Shown: positions 1 through 6,222, counted from the first letter of the stretch. The stretch is DNA of 16,196 nucleotides from an uncultured Oscillospiraceae bacterium (GCA_934668605.1 CAKUNY010000033.1:1-16196); one strand, 5' to 3'. Made by a program: numbers and translations. Notes: generated by a model from the letters alone, not told the origin.

Positions 1-76
1 GGCGGCAGCCCGTAGTGAGATTCAGGTTCTAGTGTCCACTCCGGACGTGCGGGTTCAAGTCCCGCCTCGCGCACCA
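1..76 (+). tRNA. tRNA-Leu (anticodon CAG), 5' end missing
   Basis: This is the 3' portion of a class II tRNA. The T arm is clear: GCGGG (49-53), loop TTCAAGT (54-60), CCCGC (61-65). The acceptor 3' strand CTCGCGC (66-72) is followed by discriminator A73 and an encoded CCA (74-76). A long variable arm, GTCC (34-37) pairing with GGAC (43-46), restricts the identity to Leu, Ser or Tyr. The loop TTCAGGT (21-27) places CAG at 23-25, giving Leu, and A73 agrees with Leu. The acceptor 5' strand lies outside the window. The anticodon stem is imperfect: three pairs next to the loop (18-20 with 28-30) are good, but G17/A31 does not pair. The visible D-loop side is also longer than in typical tRNA-Leu. 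Confidence 0.85.
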
Positions 77-112
77 ACTCCTCAGATTCTTCGGAATTTG
101 AGGAGTTTTTCT
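76..112 (+). terminator. Intrinsic terminator after tRNA-Leu
   Basis: A 14-bp stem (76-89 with 94-107, containing one G-U pair) closes on a C(UUCG)G tetraloop at 90-93 and runs into a T-rich tract (106-112). It starts at the last A of the tRNA CCA end, so it separates the tRNA gene from the next promoter. Confidence 0.9.
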
Positions 113-164
113 ATACTTGAACTTCGCTTTTTCCGATTCTGAAAAACGTGCTGCTTGGGTTTAA

Positions 165-182
165 CCGATTGACAACAATCGG
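165..182. repeat. Perfect inverted repeat over the -35 box (candidate operator)
   Basis: CCGATTG (165-171), a 4-nt spacer ACAA, then CAATCGG (176-182). The repeat covers the whole -35 hexamer at 169-174. A further copy of the half-site, TTTTCCGATT (129-138), is the exact reverse complement of AATCGGAAAA (177-186), so three CCGATT half-sites flank or overlap the promoter. Position and symmetry suggest an operator. The cognate regulator is unknown. Confidence 0.55.
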
Positions 183-196
183 AAAAGCCGTATAAT
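169..196 (+). promoter_or_regulatory. Sigma-A promoter of the two-gene operon 218-1059
   Basis: A perfect -35 box TTGACA (169-174) and a perfect -10 box TATAAT (191-196) are separated by 16 bp. Transcription should start near 203, leaving a leader of about 15 nt before the ATG at 218. The -35 box lies inside a perfect inverted repeat (165-182), which suggests repression by a DNA-binding protein. Confidence 0.88.
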
Positions 197-217
197 GAAA
201 GCATGAGGTGATGCAGA

Positions 218-475
218 ATGCTGGACGAAAAAGCCATCGATTCCAAATTGGAAAAGCTGAAAGAAGAAATATTGCAGGAGTCTGCGCATAACATGCGCGT
301 GATTCTGGAAAGCTCCGTGGATAAGAAACTGAATCTGATTCTTGAGGCAGTGCAGACGCAGAAGGAAGCACAGGTTCCAAAAGAACAGTTTGACGAGCTG
401 GAAGAAGAGGTTGCCTTCCTGCGTTCGATCATCCGCCAGCACAGCCGGGAAATCGAAGCGCTGAAACACGCGTAA
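218..475 (+). CDS. Hypothetical 85-aa coiled-coil protein
   Basis: I do not recognise this protein. It is short, highly charged and almost certainly all helical. Residues 1-50 are rich in Lys/Glu/Leu, and residues 54-85 have heptad-like spacing of hydrophobics (FDELEEEVAFLRSIIR), as in a short coiled coil. No membrane segment, signal peptide or Cys/His metal site is visible. The start is set by AGGTGATG (206-213), 4 nt before ATG 218, and by a consensus promoter just upstream. The next gene begins 14 nt after the stop, so the two are very likely co-transcribed. A coiled coil of this size could act as an oligomerisation or adaptor subunit, but that is only a guess. No DNA-binding helix-turn-helix is apparent. 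Confidence 0.85.
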   Translation: MLDEKAIDSKLEKLKEEILQESAHNMRVILESSVDKKLNLILEAVQTQKEAQVPKEQFDELEEEVAFLRSIIRQHSREIEALKHA

Positions 476-489
476 AAGAGGGGATACGC

Positions 490-1059
490 ATGAAGGTAGA
501 ACTGGCCTACGGCGTGGAGCAGGATCGGCTGCGCGCGCTGCTGCCGGAGGGCTTTTCCTCGCTCCGGCCGGTGCTGCGCATCAACGCAGAGATTCTGGGC
601 GAGCGCGAGGGCTATGTAGAATTTAACACGGCGGTCGAAAAGGACGGCAAGCGCGGCTGGCTGAATATCGGAAGCTGGACGGGCGTTCCGTTCGCGCGCG
701 AAGGGAAAACCGTGACATTCCGGACGGGTTTTCTGGAAATTTCGTTCACCGGCGTCGGTATCGAGGGCTCTTGCCCGGCGGAAAAGGACAACGCGGGCTG
801 TTTTTTCCTGGGAGATGCCGAGACGCTGCGCCTTCCGGAGAACATATCTTCCAACAAGGAATTTTGCGACTGCGCGTTTTCCTGGCATTTTGCGGATGGA
901 AACGCGCACGGCGTAAGCATCGGCAAGACGCTTCCGGCCATCGCCTCTGAACCCAAAACCGTCTATCCGAAAAAACCGTTCACGCCGCAGAGCGCAGCAG
1001 AAATTCCGTGCGAGCAGGTGCTCGGAAGCTACGTTGTGCGCTTTGATCGCGCGGATTGA
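490..1059 (+). CDS. Hypothetical 189-aa protein, possibly acetoacetate decarboxylase-like fold
   Basis: Function unknown. The protein looks soluble and cytosolic, with alternating beta-type segments and no signal peptide or membrane helix. The N-terminal stretch (residues 10-35, LRALLPEGF followed by LRPVLRINAEI) recalls the start of acetoacetate decarboxylase-superfamily proteins, where a conserved LLPEG-type turn precedes the first strands. I cannot point to the catalytic Lys of true decarboxylases, so this is weak. A GWLNIGSW segment near residue 55 is Trp-rich. An AGAGGGG ribosome binding site (477-483) lies 6 nt before ATG 490. It is the second gene of the operon starting at 218. No plus-strand terminator follows closely. 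The hairpin at 1133-1170 has its T tract on the other strand but may stop both directions. Confidence 0.88.
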   Translation: MKVELAYGVEQDRLRALLPEGFSSLRPVLRINAEILGEREGYVEFNTAVEKDGKRGWLNIGSWTGVPFAREGKTVTFRTGFLEISFTGVGIEGSCPAEKDNAGCFFLGDAETLRLPENISSNKEFCDCAFSWHFADGNAHGVSIGKTLPAIASEPKTVYPKKPFTPQSAAEIPCEQVLGSYVVRFDRAD

Positions 1060-1119
1060 GCACCCGGAGATGATGCAGACCGAAAAATAGCTGGCAGTCC
1101 GGGGCACTTGCAGGACGCA

Positions 1120-1170
1120 GGCATAAAAATAACACCAGAGCCGCCGGCATCTTCTCCGGCGGCTCTGGTG
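1120..1170 (-). terminator. Intrinsic terminator of azlC-azlD
   Basis: A perfect 15-bp stem (1133-1147 with 1156-1170) encloses an 8-nt loop. Reading the minus strand, the stem is followed by TTATTTTTATGC, a proper U-tract, so it ends the azl transcript just after the azlD stop at 1188. The plus-strand side (TATCTATG) lacks a T run, so termination of the 490-1059 gene here would be weaker. Confidence 0.85.
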
Positions 1171-1187
1171 TATCTATGCAGCAATTT

Positions 1188-1487
1188 TTAGAGAATAAGC
1201 TGTAATGCGAGGACGGTTCCGCAGCAAAGAAGCGAAACCGGCAGAAGCCCCAGCCCCAGCCATGCGCTCACAATGCCGACCAGCATCGCGCATCCGCCCG
1301 CGACGGGGGAATCGGTGGCCTCTAAAATGGCGGGGAAGGTCATGACGGCGAGCGTCACATAGGGGACGTAATATAAAAATGAGCGCAGGAACGTGCTTTT
1401 GATGGGCTTTCGGATGAGCGTCAGCGGAAGCACGCGGATGGCATAGGTCGTAAGCGCCATGACGGCGATGTAGAGATACGTGTTCAT
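1188..1487 (-). CDS. azlD: AzlD family branched-chain amino acid exporter subunit
   Basis: This is a 99-aa integral membrane protein, the usual size for AzlD. It has three or four hydrophobic helices (roughly residues 5-22, 38-58, 62-80 and 82-98) and the family-typical N-terminal TYAIRVLPL motif. AzlD is the small partner of AzlC. Together they export branched-chain amino acids, or their analogues, across the cytoplasmic membrane (E. coli YgaZH is the equivalent). Its ATG overlaps the azlC stop by four bases (ATGA). Its ribosome binding site AAGGAGG (complement of 1498-1504) lies inside the end of azlC, so translation is coupled. It is the last gene before the terminator at 1120-1170. The family call is firm, but the exact substrate is not shown by the sequence. 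Confidence 0.92.
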   Translation of the reverse strand: MNTYLYIAVMALTTYAIRVLPLTLIRKPIKSTFLRSFLYYVPYVTLAVMTFPAILEATDSPVAGGCAMLVGIVSAWLGLGLLPVSLLCCGTVLALQLIL

Positions 1488-2221
1488 GCCGCGTGCGCCT
1501 CCTTGCCAGAAGCCTTTTCGGTATCAACATCCGGGTTTTCACGCGGGAACAAGATGGCTGCGGCGGCGGAGATGAAAACCGTCAGAAGCAGAATGCGCAT
1601 GCCGCTGCTCATCATCGGAAGAAGCCTGGCCGCAAGCGCGCTCAGCACAAAGCTTACGCCGATGCACCCGAGCACAACGCGGTTTTTCTTGCCCTCCGGC
1701 ATGATGATGGCAAGAAACATGCCGTAGAGCATGACCGAAAAGCCGTTCATCGCCCAGCCGGGAAGAACGCTTCCCGCGAGCGCGCCGAAGAGCGTGCCGA
1801 GGCTCCAGCCGGGAAGGGCTGCGCACATGGCTCCGATAAAATACCAGACGTTGAGGAATCCCTCCTGCGCGATCGCGATGCCGAACAGTTCATCCGTCAC
1901 ATCGAAGCCGATGAGCATCCGAACGCCGAGCGGCGTAGAAGCGGAGAGCTTCTGGCTCAGCGCGCAGCTCATAAGAAGGTACCGGGCGTTGATGATGAGC
2001 GTCATAAGAACCATCATCCACACGCCGGAGTTTTCCGTGATGACCGTAATGCCGCCGTATTCTCCGGCGGAGGCGTTATTGAGAAGGCTCATGAGAAAGC
2101 CCTGAAAGGCCGCAATTCCGGCTGCGTGACAGGAAATACCGATGCCAAAGCTGACGGCGAGATAGCCGAGCGCGATGGGAAGGCCGTCTCGCAGACCCTC
2201 CAGAAACTTTTTCCGATTCAT
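1484..2221 (-). CDS. azlC: AzlC family branched-chain amino acid permease/exporter
   Basis: A 245-aa multi-pass membrane protein of the AzlC/YgaZ family, the large subunit of the AzlCD exporter. The N-terminal segment (FLEGLRDGLPIALGYLAVSF, residues 6-25) and the following GISCHAAGI stretch match the family's first helices. About five to seven hydrophobic segments follow, and the last 20 residues form a charged cytoplasmic tail (DVDTEKASGKEAH). GAGGG lies 7 nt before the ATG at 2221. It is divergent from a LysR-type regulator with only 94 bp between the starts, an arrangement in which the regulator usually controls the neighbour. It was probably acquired or kept as a unit: regulator plus exporter, with azlD fused by an ATGA overlap. 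Confidence 0.93.
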   Translation of the reverse strand: MNRKKFLEGLRDGLPIALGYLAVSFGIGISCHAAGIAAFQGFLMSLLNNASAGEYGGITVITENSGVWMMVLMTLIINARYLLMSCALSQKLSASTPLGVRMLIGFDVTDELFGIAIAQEGFLNVWYFIGAMCAALPGWSLGTLFGALAGSVLPGWAMNGFSVMLYGMFLAIIMPEGKKNRVVLGCIGVSFVLSALAARLLPMMSSGMRILLLTVFISAAAAILFPRENPDVDTEKASGKEAHAA

Positions 2222-2252
2222 ATTTTATCCCTCTATTTCCAATTGCGCGTTT

Positions 2253-2281
2253 ATTATAGCGCGCCTCTTGACATTAGAAAA
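2253..2281 (-). promoter_or_regulatory. Candidate azlC promoter (minus strand)
   Basis: On the minus strand a perfect TATAAT lies at 2258-2253. At 17 bp spacing the -35 position (2281-2276) reads TTTTCT, a poor match, as expected for a promoter needing a LysR-type activator. The -10 box sits in the loop of an inverted repeat, GCGCG (2245-2249) and CGCGC (2260-2264). Confidence 0.45.
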
Positions 2282-2305
2282 GCGAATGTTTATGATGAAA
2301 TCATA
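2268..2305 (+). promoter_or_regulatory. lysR promoter with inverted repeat over the -10 box
   Basis: TTGACA (2268-2273) and TATGAT (2291-2296) are 17 bp apart, a near-consensus sigma-A promoter. The -10 box is the left arm of a perfect inverted repeat: TATGAT (2291-2296), GAA, ATCATA (2300-2305). A protein bound there would block RNA polymerase, which fits LysR-type autorepression. The predicted start near 2303 leaves a leader of only about a dozen nucleotides. Confidence 0.8.
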
Positions 2306-2315
2306 AGGAAAAGAG

Positions 2316-3194
2316 ATGATGGATATGATGTCAAAATACCGGGTGTTCTGTACGGTCGTGGAGCTCGGAAGCTTCACGGCGGCAGCGGAGCGCCTCAATT
2401 ATTCGCAGAGCGCCGTGAGTCAGACGATCAAAACGCTCGAGCAGGAGCTCGGCACGACGCTTCTCAGCCGCCAGACGCACCGCTTGCAGCTGACGCGGGA
2501 CGGGGAAAGCTTCCTTCCGTTTTTGCAGGAGATCGCCGCGGCGGAGGAACGGCTCGAGCGCAGAAAAGCGGAAATTTCCCAGCTGCAAACAAGCGAAATT
2601 CGCCTCGGAACGTTTACGAGCATCAGCCGAACCTACCTTCCGCCGCGCATTCAGGCGTTTTCCGCGCGCTATCCCGGCGTGCGCTTTACCATGCGGCAGG
2701 GAGAATATGATGAAATTGCGCAGTGGCTCTCGGACGGGCGGATCGACCTCGGATTTACGAACATGGACGCGTACCCGCCGAAGGAGGGTCGGCTTTTGTT
2801 CGAAGACCGGATGATCGCCGTCCTGCCGAAGGAGCACCCGCTGGCAAAGAAATCGGAGATCAGTCTGAAAGATCTGGCGCACGAACCGTTTCTGATGCTG
2901 GACGAAGGAAAATTCAGCGTCGTGCGGCGCGCGTTCCAGAAGGAAGGACTCGAACCGGACGTTCGGTATTTTGTGTATGACGACTACACAATTTTATCTA
3001 TGGTGCAGCTGGGGCTCGGGAACTCGCTGTTATATGAGCGCGTAGCGCGCGGGTTTGAGCATCAGGCGGCGCTTGTGCCGCTCAGAAACGCGCCCAAGCG
3101 CCCGGTTGCGCTGGCCTGGAAGAGCTGGGAGACGCTCAGCTGCGCGGCGCGGAGCTTTGCGGGCTTTCTCCTGGAGGAAAAGCCGGCAAATTGA
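2316..3194 (+). CDS. LysR family transcriptional regulator
   Basis: A 292-aa protein, the standard LysR length. Residues 4-64 form the winged helix-turn-helix, with the family signature FTAAAERLNYSQSAVSQTI (residues 21-39) and then LGTTLLSRQTHRLQLT. Residues 92-290 form the substrate-binding-like effector domain (LGTFTSISRTYLPPRI, then WLSDGRIDLGFTN). It binds DNA as a tetramer and responds to a small co-inducer. AAGGA (2305-2309) supports ATG 2316, although ATG 2319, 2325 and 2328 follow in frame. The leader is very short if the promoter at 2268-2296 is used. It is divergent from azlCD, so its likely target is that exporter plus itself. The co-inducer cannot be read from the sequence; a branched-chain amino acid or related metabolite is an inference. 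Confidence 0.93.
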   Translation: MMDMMSKYRVFCTVVELGSFTAAAERLNYSQSAVSQTIKTLEQELGTTLLSRQTHRLQLTRDGESFLPFLQEIAAAEERLERRKAEISQLQTSEIRLGTFTSISRTYLPPRIQAFSARYPGVRFTMRQGEYDEIAQWLSDGRIDLGFTNMDAYPPKEGRLLFEDRMIAVLPKEHPLAKKSEISLKDLAHEPFLMLDEGKFSVVRRAFQKEGLEPDVRYFVYDDYTILSMVQLGLGNSLLYERVARGFEHQAALVPLRNAPKRPVALAWKSWETLSCAARSFAGFLLEEKPAN

Positions 3195-3224
3195 AAGCCC
3201 GGCCTCTTGCGGCGCAGACAGGAA

Positions 3225-3253
3225 TTGACTTCCGGCATTCTGCGGGCTATAAT
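3225..3253 (+). promoter_or_regulatory. Sigma-A promoter of galM
   Basis: TTGACT (3225-3230) and TATAAT (3248-3253) are separated by 17 bp, giving a start near 3260 and a leader of about 27 nt. It lies 30 bp after the lysR stop, so galM does not depend on lysR transcription. Confidence 0.85.
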
Positions 3254-3286
3254 CCAGGTAGAAAACGCTGCGGAAGGAGCATGCAT

Positions 3287-4321
3287 ATGGCAGCAAGGAT
3301 CGAGAAACAAAGCTTTGGAAAAACGGCGCGAGGCGAAAGCGTCACGCTCTTTGAAATCAGAACGCCTGAGCTGACGGCGCGTGTATTGGACTACGGCGCG
3401 ACGGTGCAGGCGCTGCTGGCAGCGGACAAGGACGGAAAGCCGGTCGACGTCGTCCTCGGACACGACACGATCGAGGGCTACGAGACGCATGACGGCTACC
3501 TCGGCGCGTGCGTCGGAAGAGTCGCGAACCGGATTGGCGGCGCGGAATTTACCTTAAACGGCAAAACGTACCCGCTTGCCAAAAACGACGGACAGAACCA
3601 TCTGCATGGCGGTCTGCGCGGGTTTGACAAATACATCTGGGATGCGGAGATATTGGAAGACGGCGTGAAATTCTCGCGCGTCTCGAAGGATTCGGAGGAA
3701 GGCTATCCCGGAAACCTCACGGTCAGCGTCACCTACCGCGTCCAAAACGGCGCGCTGTCCATTACCTACGATGCAAAGAGCGATCAGGACACGCTCTGCA
3801 ACCTCACGAACCACAGCTATTTCAATCTGAACGGCGGCGGCTCGGCGCTCTCTCATGTGCTGCAAATCAATGCCGACCGGGTTTTGGAGAACAGCGCGGA
3901 GTGTATGCCGACCGGGAAAATCCTTCCCGTGGACGGCACGCCCTTTGATTTCCGCGCCGGAAAGCCCGTTGGGCAGGATATCGGCGCAACGAATCAGCAG
4001 CTTCAGAACTGCGGCGGGTATGATCACAATTTCTGCCTGCCGGATACGGGGGCGCTTACTGAGGCGGCGGTTCTTTCAAGCCCGGAGAGCGGCATTACGA
4101 TGAAGACCCTTACCACCATGCCCGGCATGCAGCTCTACACGGCGAATTTCTTAGGCCCCTGGGCGGGCAAGGGCGGCGCGGTGTATGATAAGCGCGGCGC
4201 GGTGTGTTTGGAGACGCAGTTCTACCCGAACGCGATGCGCTGCGAGGGCTTCCGCAAGCCCATCTTAAAGGCAGGAGAAACGTACCATCAGGTGACGGTT
4301 TACGAATTCTCCAACAAATAA
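3287..4321 (+). CDS. galM: Aldose 1-epimerase (galactose mutarotase)
   Basis: It interconverts alpha and beta anomers of galactose or glucose in the cytosol, feeding the Leloir pathway and glycolysis. The 344 residues match the family length (about 340-350). Diagnostic motifs are GRVANRI (77-83), NHLHGG (104-109, substrate-binding His107), NHSYFNL (175-181, the catalytic acid His176), GYDHNF (244-249) and ETQFYPNA (309-316, the catalytic base Glu309). An in-frame ATG at 3281 lies only 1 nt after the ribosome binding site GGAAGGAG (3272-3279). The ATG at 3287 has proper spacing of 7 nt, so I chose 3287. It has its own promoter and is convergent with the fructokinase across a shared terminator. 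No galK, galT or galE is adjacent, so here it may serve general aldose metabolism. Confidence 0.95.
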   Translation: MAARIEKQSFGKTARGESVTLFEIRTPELTARVLDYGATVQALLAADKDGKPVDVVLGHDTIEGYETHDGYLGACVGRVANRIGGAEFTLNGKTYPLAKNDGQNHLHGGLRGFDKYIWDAEILEDGVKFSRVSKDSEEGYPGNLTVSVTYRVQNGALSITYDAKSDQDTLCNLTNHSYFNLNGGGSALSHVLQINADRVLENSAECMPTGKILPVDGTPFDFRAGKPVGQDIGATNQQLQNCGGYDHNFCLPDTGALTEAAVLSSPESGITMKTLTTMPGMQLYTANFLGPWAGKGGAVYDKRGAVCLETQFYPNAMRCEGFRKPILKAGETYHQVTVYEFSNK

Positions 4322-4327
4322 GACACA

Positions 4328-4363
4328 AAAAATCGGAGGCCAACCAAAGGGCTTCCGATTTTT
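4328..4363. terminator. Bidirectional terminator between galM and fructokinase
   Basis: A 14-bp stem (4328-4341 with 4350-4363, one G-U pair) has an 8-nt loop. The outer arms are A-run and T-run, so the hairpin ends in a U-tract on either strand. It lies 7 bp after the galM stop and 6 bp beyond the fructokinase stop at 4369, so it serves both convergent units. Confidence 0.9.
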
Positions 4364-4368
4364 GCATT

Positions 4369-5316
4369 TTAAATTCTTGCAAGCACCGTTTGCTTATCCG
4401 GAATGCTCGGAATGCCGCCGGAGCGCTCGGTGGAGAGGCTCGCGGCCATGAGCGCGTAGGTTCCGATGTAGGAAAGGTCTTCCTGCGTCAGCGCGTCCGG
4501 GTTTTTGTTCAAATCCAGAAGCCGCGCCAGCGCGCTGCCGCCGAAAATGTCGCCCGCGCCGGTCGTGTCCACGGGGTGTACCTTGGGAGCCGGCGCGCGG
4601 AACGAGGCGTCTTTCGTCTTTAAAAGGCAGCCGTCTGCCCCGAGCGTCACCATTGCGAGCTTTACGCCGCAGTCTTGCAGCAGCCTTTCCGCGCCCTCTT
4701 CCGGAGTACATCCCCAGAGAAACGAGACCTCGTTGTCGCTGATTTTGACGACGTCCGCATGCTGAAGGCTCCAGAGCATCTGCTCCTTCGCATCCTCCAA
4801 GGAATGCCAGAGCGGCTGCCGCAGATTGGGGTCGCAGGAGATGAGAATCCCTCGTTCTTTGGCGTAGGCGACGGCCTTTTGGGTCGCCGTGCGGGCAGGC
4901 TCGCCGGTGAGGCTGAGGGTTCCGAAGTGGAACACGCGCGCCTCGTCCATGAGGCGTTGGTCGACCTCCTCCCAGCGAAGCTGCGTGTCCGCGCCGGGCT
5001 TTCGCGCGAAGGAAAACGAACGGTCGCCCGCGTCGTCAAACGTCACAAACGCAAGCGTCGTAAAATATTTCGGGTCGACGATGATGCCGCGTGTGTCGAT
5101 CCCGGCTTTTTGCAGCGTTCCGAGGAGCAGATGGCCGAATGTATCGTCTCCGACCTTGCCTAAAAATGCGGTCTTTTTGCCGTAAGCATTCAGCGCCGCA
5201 AGGAAATTTCCGGGCGCGCCGCCGGGATTGGCCGCCATCGTGGGGTAGCCGTCTGCGTCCTTGGATTTTGCGGCAAAGTCGATGAGAAGCTCGCCGAGCG
5301 CGACAACATCAAGCAT
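4369..5316 (-). CDS. Fructokinase (PfkB/ribokinase family)
   Basis: It phosphorylates a sugar, most likely D-fructose, to fructose 6-phosphate using ATP. The 315 residues fit the PfkB family. The N-terminal substrate motif is PGGAPGNF (31-38). The C-terminal signature DTTGAGDIF (250-258) includes the anion hole and the catalytic base Asp256. The VTLGADG segment (223-229) is the family's nucleotide-binding strand-turn. The GGAPGN form is typical of bacterial fructokinases rather than ribokinases or 1-phosphofructokinases. An AAAGGAA ribosome binding site precedes the ATG at 5316. It lies 18 bp downstream of a D-lyxose/mannose isomerase-family gene, which could supply fructose from mannose. It ends at the bidirectional terminator shared with galM. 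A sugar other than fructose (for example a mannose-derived ketose) cannot be excluded. Confidence 0.9.
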   Translation of the reverse strand: MLDVVALGELLIDFAAKSKDADGYPTMAANPGGAPGNFLAALNAYGKKTAFLGKVGDDTFGHLLLGTLQKAGIDTRGIIVDPKYFTTLAFVTFDDAGDRSFSFARKPGADTQLRWEEVDQRLMDEARVFHFGTLSLTGEPARTATQKAVAYAKERGILISCDPNLRQPLWHSLEDAKEQMLWSLQHADVVKISDNEVSFLWGCTPEEGAERLLQDCGVKLAMVTLGADGCLLKTKDASFRAPAPKVHPVDTTGAGDIFGGSALARLLDLNKNPDALTQEDLSYIGTYALMAASLSTERSGGIPSIPDKQTVLARI

Positions 5317-5334
5317 GTTTTTCGTTCCTTTCCG

Positions 5335-6021
5335 TTATTTCGCTGCCGGGTACTCGCTGCACAAAAGCCGGTACGGCGGCTCGTCCTCTTCGATCTCCGG
5401 GAAGCGCCCCATCGGCGGATTGAAGCGGTTATCCGTATTGTCGTCATTGCACTGACTCACCTCGCCGAGCAGCACGTCTCCTGTCCCGGGCTCGACGGTG
5501 AAGTCATGATACAGCCCCTGATAGATATAGATGCTCTCGCCCGGGGTGAGGCGGATCTGCGTCCCGGCGGGGACGGTATACGTTTTTCCATCGGTGTGGA
5601 CGATCACGTCCCGTTCATAGTCGATGGATTCGTCTTCCTTGGAATGGTAGACGCGGATGAGCACGTTTCCGCCGCCGCGGTTGATGATATCCTCGGTCTT
5701 GAACCAGTGAAAATGGTTGGGCGCGTACTGGCCTTCCTTTAAAAACAGCAGCTTTTCCGCGTAGACCTTGGGGTATTTATCCGGCAGCGCCCGATTGCCG
5801 TTTCGGATGGTGATGAGCGAAAAGCCGAGCTCGCTGAATTTCCCGAGGCCGTAGTCCGTAATGTCCCAGCCGAGCATGCACTCGCGCACCTCGTCGTATT
5901 CGTGCCCCTTTGTTTTCCACTCGTCGGGCGTAAACTGGCAGAACGGCGGCAGATAGCAGCGGTATTTTGCGCACATGGCCTCCATCTCGCGCAGCGCCCT
6001 GTTGATTTCCGAACGCTTCAT
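5335..6021 (-). CDS. D-lyxose ketol-isomerase family (D-lyxose/D-mannose isomerase)
   Basis: A 228-aa cupin-type protein resembling the D-lyxose ketol-isomerase family (formerly DUF1498). Members interconvert D-lyxose and D-xylulose, and D-mannose and D-fructose, using a divalent metal. Likely metal ligands are visible as His103, His105 and Glu110 in the NHFHWFKTED segment (102-111), and His172 in the GLYHDF segment (169-174). These fit the three-His-plus-Glu cupin site. Further cupin-like motifs are PAGTQIRLTPGE (151-162) and YIYQG (165-169). A strong AGGAGG site lies 6 nt before the ATG at 6021. It sits between a small Cys-rich gene (9 bp upstream) and a fructokinase (18 bp downstream), so a mannose to fructose to fructose-6-P route is a reasonable inference. 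The preferred substrate is not decided by sequence. Confidence 0.87.
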   Translation of the reverse strand: MKRSEINRALREMEAMCAKYRCYLPPFCQFTPDEWKTKGHEYDEVRECMLGWDITDYGLGKFSELGFSLITIRNGNRALPDKYPKVYAEKLLFLKEGQYAPNHFHWFKTEDIINRGGGNVLIRVYHSKEDESIDYERDVIVHTDGKTYTVPAGTQIRLTPGESIYIYQGLYHDFTVEPGTGDVLLGEVSQCNDDNTDNRFNPPMGRFPEIEEDEPPYRLLCSEYPAAK

Positions 6022-6030
6022 AGGTACCTC

Positions 6031-6222
6031 CTACAGGCTGAAATCCTGCTGGTCAAATTTCTCGAATTCCTTTGGCTTTGCACGCCCGGGCACGCGCTTG
6101 AGCGCGTCATATCGGAACCTGCGGCAATGATGCTCGCAGGGGACAACACCATAGTACTGGCAGATCATGGTTTCGTCGTCGACGCGCCCGGCAAACTGGC
6201 AGTGCGCGCAGTATCGATCCAT
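6031..6222 (-). CDS. Small Cys-rich protein, probable zinc-binding, conserved in Clostridia
   Basis: From the ATG at 6222 the product has 63 residues. It carries Cys5-x2-Cys8, then Cys21, Cys29 and Cys33, with His7, His31 and His32, a pattern suited to one structural metal site. The segment CRRFRYDALKRVP (33-45) resembles a tail I associate with small uncharacterised clostridial proteins. No function is known to me. Start choice is uncertain: the GAGGAG motif on the minus strand near 6247-6242 lies too close to TTG 6240 (1 nt) and too far from ATG 6222 (19 nt); CTG 6237 would be 4 nt away. It precedes the isomerase gene by 9 bp and is probably co-transcribed with it and the fructokinase. It may be a passenger rather than part of the sugar pathway. 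Confidence 0.75.
   Translation of the reverse strand: MDRYCAHCQFAGRVDDETMICQYYGVVPCEHHCRRFRYDALKRVPGRAKPKEFEKFDQQDFSL

Noticed and set aside
82..1107. A 341-codon minus-strand open frame over the first two genes
   Set aside because: It begins inside the tRNA terminator region, is antisense to two genes with good ribosome binding sites and a consensus promoter, and shows no recognisable domain.
1..1133. Integrated element next to the tRNA gene
   Set aside because: tRNA 3' ends are common integration sites, but I see no integrase, no repeated copy of the tRNA end and no phage or conjugation genes in the window.
1133..1170. The 15-bp hairpin as a plus-strand terminator for the 490-1059 gene
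   Set aside because: The U-tract follows the hairpin only on the minus strand, so its main role is to end azlCD. Weak plus-strand termination is possible but not shown.
1493..2710. A 405-codon plus-strand open frame opposite azlC and running into lysR
   Set aside because: It is Arg/His/Lys-rich, has no ribosome binding site or homology pattern, and overlaps two confidently identified genes in other frames. GC-rich codon bias creates such long shadow frames.
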